DNA from: Athripsodes cinereus
Taxonomy: Eukaryota > Arthropoda > Insecta > Trichoptera > Leptoceridae
Direction of reading: 5' to 3'
Assembly: GCA_947579605.1 (NCBI GenBank)
Contig: OX388311.1
Coordinates: forward strand, 24,616,951 to 24,680,950
Length of the DNA stretch: 64,000 bases
The notes under the pieces are model-generated. The model worked only from the letters and a program-made list of their open reading frames with translations, had not been told where the DNA came from and ran no database searches. The position numbers and the translations under genes were made by a program. Shown here piece after piece: positions 58,757 to 64,000 of the stretch (its first letter is position 1; each line of letters opens with the position of its first letter).

Positions 58757-60343
58757 TTACATTGCACCAGAATCTTCAGGTTCTTCAGGAACTAGCCTGA
58801 GATCGTCAGAATGGATTTTGATGGGCTTTCCATTCTTCTCCACCCAGTACACGTGACCCCGGCCCACTGGGAAAAGAATCTTATGGGGACCACTCCATTT
58901 CGGTGCAAATCCCGCGTGGAACCCAGCAGCTTTATTCGACAATGGGTGTTCCCTAGTCATCACTTCTTGCCCCGTCTGAAAACGGGACACGGCATGTGAC
59001 TCAGGGGCGTACGTCCGACTATATTTCTCCTGATTCTTCCGCATAACCTCGTCTATGACCCCACGATCCCGCTGATCAGGGGTAACCGAGTCAGATACAG
59101 TGCCCAATTTCAATTCCCCTGGACGTTTGGTTTCTAGGCCAAATAGGGCGTGGCTTGGAGTGCACCCTATGGCCTCATTCTGTCGAGTTCGAAGGGAACC
59201 GAGAATCTCATTAAGGTAGTCTTCCCAATAGCGATGTGGGTTATTCTGCAAGCGTATTCTTAATGCCTTTTTAATCTCCTGGTTTCGTCTTTCCGTTACA
59301 TTGCTGCGTGGATGATATATGGACGAAGTCCAATGTATACATTGCCACCGACGAAGAGCCACCTTCCAGGCTCTATGCCCGAACTGCGCACCATTATCCG
59401 TCAACAACACGCGTGGGTAGCCAAAACGAGGGAAAATTTCCGTTTCGAGTTTTCTAATTAATATGTGGGCTTTTGTGGAACGTAACGCAAATGCTTCGAC
59501 CCACCGTGTATACATATCAGTGACTACTAATATTGCCTTATTACCTCTCGTGGACGTGGGATAGTTACCCATCAAGTCAAGGGCAATTATCTCGAAGGGA
59601 TATTTTGCTTGACAGGCTCCTTGAGGTGCCAACGGCCTTGTTGGGCGACCTCGAGCTCTGAGACAAATCAGACACCTTCTGACGTATTGTCTTACGTCCT
59701 GATTCATGCCCGACCAATAATAATTTCTTTGAATAGCCCTTAATGTCTCTTTTATTCCCGGGTGATTTGCCACATTACTGTCGTGATAATATTTTATTAC
59801 TTCTATCTGATTCGCTTGGGGAACAACTACACGTGCCGTATTCTGTTCTTTATACCACAAATAATGATTTTTCAACATAAATTTTGAAAGGTACTTCTCC
59901 TGCGCCGGGGCAGTGGGTTTATAAGAACGCAATGACCTACGCCTAAGCTTATGAAGTATTTCCGTGACTTTTTTATCAGTCGTTTGGTTCTGACGTATTG
60001 AATCGACAAGATTCCTCTCGGGCCCTTCCGGGAGGTTTACGTCAGGCACAACCGTTGACTCGTCCGCATCAATGTGTAAGTACACGGCTGGCTCCACCAC
60101 GTTAACTCCTACCTCTTCTTCCTGTGGATTTCTAGATAAACAGTCAGGTAATTCGTTAGCGCTACCTGGACAATGTTCAATTTCGAAGTCAAACTCCTGA
60201 AGCAATAGAGCCCATCTCGTAAATTTCGCCTTTTCGTTTTTATCCCTCATCATCCAGGTAACGGCCCGGTTATCGGTGCGCAACAAAAAACGTCCGGATT
60301 CAAGATATGGGCGATATCTCTTTATCGCCCATACAACGGCCAT
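58757..60343 (-). pseudogene. Ty3/gypsy RNase H end and integrase
   Basis: 528 codons from the first ATG. N-terminal 70 residues complete RNase H (RTDNRAVTW). Integrase follows: zinc-binding His187, His194, Cys224, Cys227; core Asp256 (ALDLMG), Asp316 (TDNGAQF), Glu351 (NVTERRNQ), a DX34E spacing as in families with an N-x-x-ER motif. A C-terminal KWSGPHKI segment resembles the GPY/F module. The open frame extends upstream of the ATG into RNase H, but in a different frame from the RT, so this is a broken pol rather than a separate gene. Confidence 0.88.
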
Positions 60344-60383
60344 GGCTTCTTGTTCATTTGAATGCCATTTTCTTTCCGCATCA

Positions 60384-61652
60384 TTAACTAGCGTATGAAA
60401 TTATATCTTTACTCCCATCTTCCCTGAGTTGGTATAGTACGGCTCCCACTCCTAATTGACTAGCATCGGTTTGTAAAATAAAACGTCGTGAAAAATCCGG
60501 TCGAAACAGTTTAAGTGGTAATGAAATGGCACGTTTCATATTGATCATAGCCGTTTCCGCATCATCTGTGCATTTGAAACTTTTCTTGGTGCTCAGTAAG
60601 TCAGTCAGCGGAGCGGCCATTTCGGAAAATTTTGGCACGTACTCTCGCACCCAATTACATAAACCAAGGAATTTTCTTAATTCTTTTCGAGTCCGTGGGG
60701 GTTGAGAGCACGCAATCGAAGCTCCATACGACTCTTTGGGACGATTACCATCCGCTGAAACAATATGTCCTAAATACTCAATTTCGGTCTTGCCAATCTG
60801 ACACTTATCAGGAGCGCAACGTAGGTTGAATTGTTGTAAACGTTCTAGAACTAATTTTAAATGCCGCAAGTGACTTTCCCAATCTGGAGAAAAAATAACA
60901 ATATCGTCCAAGTAGACTATACAAAACTCCCGTATGTATCCTGCCAATACTTCCTGAGTCATAAGCCGCTGGAAACACGCTGGGGCCCCCTCTAGACCGA
61001 AGGGCAAAACCTTAAATTGATAGGTAGCACCATCAGGGCAAGTAAAACCTGTGAGATTCCTAGATGTCACGCTTAAAGGGACCTGCCAATACCCGGATTT
61101 CAGATCAATGCACGAAAAATACTTTGCCCCTCCCAAATCTTTAAGAGTCTCTTGGATGACGGGAAGTACGGAAGGTTCATTTTCAGAAACTTCATTCAAT
61201 TTACGGAAATCTATACATAGTCGGTAATCACCCGTATCCTTTTTCGGTACTAAAATTATTGGGAAATTATATAGCGACTTACTTGGTTCTATGACACCAT
61301 CTGCTAACATTTCTTCTATTTTTTTATACAAAACTCTTTTTTTGTTGTCTGACATACGATAAGGGGAAACTCTAATAGGTGTATTATGCTTGACCCTAAT
61401 ATTATGTGGTGTGAGTGGGGCCGGACCTGCATAAGGAGTAAAAAGGTCTTTGAATTCTTTCAGAACACAAAGAACGTCCTCCCCTTCACTCTGGTTTAAC
61501 TTACTTATGTCCGGAAACTTTACTTCCCTAATATTTTTCTGACATTTCATAGGAACCAAATGTACTGTTGATCTAGATTCGAGGCCAAAATGTAAAGTAT
61601 TTCTCATAAAATCTATAACCGCGCCCTGCGACTTTAACCACTTATATCCCAA
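60384..61652 (-). pseudogene. Ty3/gypsy reverse transcriptase
   Basis: 422 codons. RT motifs in order: VPKKDTGDYRLCIDFRKLN, FSCIDLKSGYWQVP (first catalytic Asp), LPFGLEGAPACFQ, IVYLDDIVIFS (catalytic Asp pair), IEYLGHIVS, then the start of RNase H (LQTDASQLGVGAVLYQ). The frame stops at YAS in RNase H and resumes shifted at 60343. Its apparent start follows a one-base loss that also ends the protease frame at 61655, so RT would not be made as a normal Gag-Pol extension. Confidence 0.88.
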
Positions 61653-61654
61653 GA

Positions 61655-61990
61655 TTAATTTTCTCTAATTGAGTCAACTACTAAAAACTTTACCTGCATC
61701 TTGACTCCCGCTATACAAATATTTAACATGATTTCACCATCCACATGTAATCTACCAGTTGCAGCCCCTGTATATAAATTTTCTACATCACATCGTATTG
61801 GAGAATCTTTTATTAATGATTTATGAATTATATTATGGGAAGGCGCAGAATCTATAAGTGTAATTATATCTCTGTGATATGTGCGTGAGTCTGTACTAGA
61901 TAATATATCTGTTCGCACTCTAGTTACTATTGAACTTTCCGTGGTTGTATTGTTAAAAACGCCGTTTCGATTACTTCTTAAGCCCGAGCA
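61655..61990 (-). pseudogene. Ty3/gypsy aspartic protease segment
   Basis: The frame is open from about 61990 and has its first ATG at 61918. It contains TLIDSAPSHNIIHKSLI, matching the D-[ST]-[GA] active site of retroviral-type proteases, and ends VVDSIREN at a stop that appears caused by one missing T in a T-run. The open frame overlaps the gag end in a different frame, compatible with ordinary Ty3/gypsy ribosomal frameshifting. Confidence 0.7.
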
Positions 61991-63114
61991 AGATGGCCGG
62001 CTACCCCTCTCGGGCGGGACACGTTTAAAGACCGCAAATACCTATTCCTTTCCTCACAATCTTTGTTAAAATGTCGTCCTGGACAATATTGACATCGGGG
62101 AAGTCGTTCGGTTCGAGGCGTAGACTCTCTATTCGGAGTAGTAAATACTATACCCGAGGGAAAGTCCATTCTCCTGACCATATCTTCGACATCTTTAAAC
62201 TCATACTTTCCCGACGCCACTACTAAGTCTCTGTAACGGGGTGACATCATATTTACAATATTTCTGCATATATCCGGTGTAACTTCGATTGCGTATAATC
62301 TGTTATATAAAGCACGTTTTCGTTCTAAGAATAACGAGCCGCTCTCGTTTGTATGCTGGTGATCACCATAAAAGTTGGACACCAAGGAGCCGTACGCATC
62401 TTTCACTCCATAACGACTTAACAAAATGTTTTTAAAAAACTCCCATTCGCAGCCGTTGCATCCCAGACGATTCCACCAAGATTTCGCTTCCCCTCCCAGC
62501 CGACTAAGAGCCTCCTTAACACGTTGTTCCCCGTATATGCCTCTGGTCAAGAAATAACTTTCTCCCCTACGTAAAAACTCTTCTAGATTTTGTTCAGGCC
62601 GACCTGAAAAGGTATCATCCCATCCCATATGTATGCCGGAGCATGTTCGTTCGATAGGATATGTATTGTAAGAGTTTTCTTCCTTTTCATGTTTCGGTAC
62701 CTTTGGGACTGTGGGTGTAAGTGAAGGAGCCGATGGTGGAATAAGTGGGGGGTTCGGCGTTGAACCCTGAGATAAGTTAGGTATTGAACTCGATGTTGGT
62801 AGAGGTACGGAATTCACAGATGCCGTTTTGGGTTTAAATACATCCACTAATTTAGCAATCACAAACAACACAATAAAGAAAAATCCAGTTCCTAGTATAT
62901 AGATATTATCCATAGCCATACTAAAAATTTTGCATTGTATGTAATCAAAAAAATAATATGCTAGTGCCATTCCTACTATAAGTATAGTTATAAATATATC
63001 TTTAGGATGACGAATTAAATGATATAACAACCAAATAGTCGCAAGAATAACCTGAACGCCCAACCAAAGCTCCACGACTGACACAACCGTTTCAGCTGTC
63101 CAACTCATTTGCAA
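61978..63114 (-). CDS. Ty3/gypsy Gag-like protein with N-terminal hydrophobic segments
   Basis: 378 aa, uninterrupted. Residues 17-33, 40-56 and 71-90 are three hydrophobic, membrane-type segments; a Pro/Ser-rich linker follows (about 98-140). Residues 150-320 are capsid-like (EALSRLGGEAKSWWNRL fits the Retrotrans_gag pattern). A zinc-knuckle-like C-x2-C-x3-H-x4-C lies near the C-terminus (CQYCPGRHFNKDC), one residue shorter than the classic CCHC. Gag would package element RNA; the membrane segments are unusual for it. The start ATG at 63114 could be replaced by MSW two codons later. Confidence 0.78.
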   Translation of the reverse strand: MQMSWTAETVVSVVELWLGVQVILATIWLLYHLIRHPKDIFITILIVGMALAYYFFDYIQCKIFSMAMDNIYILGTGFFFIVLFVIAKLVDVFKPKTASVNSVPLPTSSSIPNLSQGSTPNPPLIPPSAPSLTPTVPKVPKHEKEENSYNTYPIERTCSGIHMGWDDTFSGRPEQNLEEFLRRGESYFLTRGIYGEQRVKEALSRLGGEAKSWWNRLGCNGCEWEFFKNILLSRYGVKDAYGSLVSNFYGDHQHTNESGSLFLERKRALYNRLYAIEVTPDICRNIVNMMSPRYRDLVVASGKYEFKDVEDMVRRMDFPSGIVFTTPNRESTPRTERLPRCQYCPGRHFNKDCEERNRYLRSLNVSRPRGVAGHLARA

Positions 63115-63600
63115 TTACATATGTACGATAAAAATATAATAAATTTCAAATACTAGAAACAATAAAAAAAAACAAAATCTCCTACAAAACAAAACAATCA
63201 TGTTGTTTTCCGATTCTTTTCTTTATTTTTCGCAGACGTATTTTTCCAATAATAATTAAAATAGGTGTGCTTCCAGTGGCATCAAATATTACAATTTATA
63301 ATAGAAATAATTTCAATGTGAGTGATCTACATAACAGAATTGCACAACCATTGTGAAATTCCGTTTCTTGTATCAAAAAGTTTCAACAGCACCAAAATAA
63401 TACATCATAATTGTCAATAAAATTCAACATAGAAACAATATATCAACACAGGTAAAGTAGAATTCAAATAGGGATTCCAATTTAACACATAAACAAAATG
63501 TCTTGTGTAGTATTTACGTACATGCATGTATTAGTAAATGGTGCTCGTTGATTGGTTAGCGTCATTTTAGTAACAAAAGAAACCCACCACCACTCTCACT
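63115..63600. other. Flank of the Ty3/gypsy element
   Basis: Expected to hold the element's leader and 5' LTR. I could not match it to 57.6-58.7 kb by eye. AT-rich, no ORF. Confidence 0.35.
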
Positions 63601-63785
63601 TCAGTACGTATCTATCTATCGGAGTGAGTGCACGTTTGTCGTTTTGCCGTTTTTTAGTGTGACCATGTGTTCGAAGTTAGGAAAAGGAAGACCTTTGTGC
63701 GGACAGTCCAAAGAAGTCATTTTACAGTGTGTCTGATGACGACGACGAAAATGATTATACATCGGATTGTGATGAATAGCTGTAT
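63600..63785 (+). mobile_element. Possible deletion derivative of a DNA transposon
   Basis: An ATG at 63665 opens MCSKLGKGRPLCGQSKEVIL and stops after 23 residues; directly after it, in another frame, is SDDDDENDYTSDCDE followed by TAG. The first resembles the N-terminus of insect DDE transposases (GRPL...E+V), the second an acidic C-terminal end. This reads as an ORF whose middle was deleted. Family assignment is from pattern memory only. Confidence 0.35.
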
Positions 63786-63924
63786 AACAAAATAGGTAGC
63801 AAAATATCAACGACATTATTTCCTACTTGAGTGTGTTTGGTGGATGAGTTTGTGTATCGTTTTTAATATATAATATATAGATATATTTTTCTTTTATAGT
63901 TGTTTAATATGATTTTTTTTGTAT

Positions 63925-63972
63925 TGTATAACATGTAAGAGGCTCACGACGTTAATATATAAATAAAAAGAT
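63925..63972 (+). repeat. (TAAA)n-tailed 3' module
   Basis: GTAAGAGGCTCACGACGTTAA then ATAAATAAA; a forward copy of the module family described at 15299. Confidence 0.5.
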
Positions 63973-64000
63973 GAAATTAACAATATTATGACCAAAACTC

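Larger units (their letters stand above)
58500..63400 (-). mobile_element. Ty3/gypsy-like LTR retrotransposon, defective
   Basis: The gag-protease-RT-RNase H-integrase order on the minus strand is that of Ty3/gypsy. The pol frame is broken at least twice (near 61655 and near 60360-60384). No env-like ORF follows integrase. I compared the flanks by eye and found no LTR pair; the outer boundaries given are nominal. Confidence 0.85.

Overview
The window looks like part of an insect genome, most likely a moth or butterfly. It is AT-rich, host genes have short exons with GT-AG introns, and it is littered with 5'-truncated RTE-type LINE fragments, a tRNA-derived SINE and short modules ending in (TAAA)n tails. 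This attribution is an inference from gene and repeat style; no species is named.

The host content is a head-to-tail cluster of seven secreted pancreatic-lipase-family genes, all on the + strand: lipase 1 (312-2530, 5' end outside the window), 2 (3441-5995), 3 (7549-11341), 4 (13374-17827), 5 (20831-24933), 6 (27360-32686) and 7 (48162-53080). I assembled the exons by hand. Complete models give proteins of 323-365 aa with a signal peptide, a GXSXG nucleophile, the Asp of the xDPA motif and the His of the C-[SA]-H motif. They lack a C-terminal PLAT domain and have a very short lid (5-8 residues), the architecture of phospholipase A1-like or neutral insect lipases. Genes 1-4 form one subgroup (GHSLGGQ or a variant), gene 5 is intermediate with an extra intron, and genes 6-7 form a second subgroup (GFSLGAH, longer N-terminal extension). 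Intron phases 1-2-1-1-2 are shared, which supports tandem duplication. Gene 2 is odd: the donor of intron 4 reads GAAAGT instead of GTAAGT.

Region by region: 0-33 kb holds lipases 1-6, with repeats in their introns and spacers, including a 555-bp MITE with 33-bp inverted repeats inside a ~40-bp minisatellite (14.2-15.3 kb) and a 343-bp hAT-type MITE with a perfect 8-bp target duplication (31.5 kb). A small two-exon basic ORF (12065-12592) may be an extra gene. 33-48 kb is a 15.5-kb repeat-rich gap with no host gene, including an RTE element nested inside another RTE copy with a 5-bp duplication. 48-53 kb is lipase 7, whose third intron carries a long RTE copy. 53-58.7 kb is RTE debris and tandem repeats. 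58.7-63.1 kb is a minus-strand Ty3/gypsy-like element (gag with three N-terminal hydrophobic segments, protease, RT, RNase H, integrase) with at least two frame disruptions. The right end carries what looks like an internally deleted DNA-transposon derivative.

The lipases probably act outside the cell as paralogous lipid or phospholipid hydrolases. The repeats are the likely source of cluster instability: two almost identical RTE tails lie in the same orientation in introns of lipases 3 and 7. No prokaryotic feature, CRISPR array or defence system was seen.
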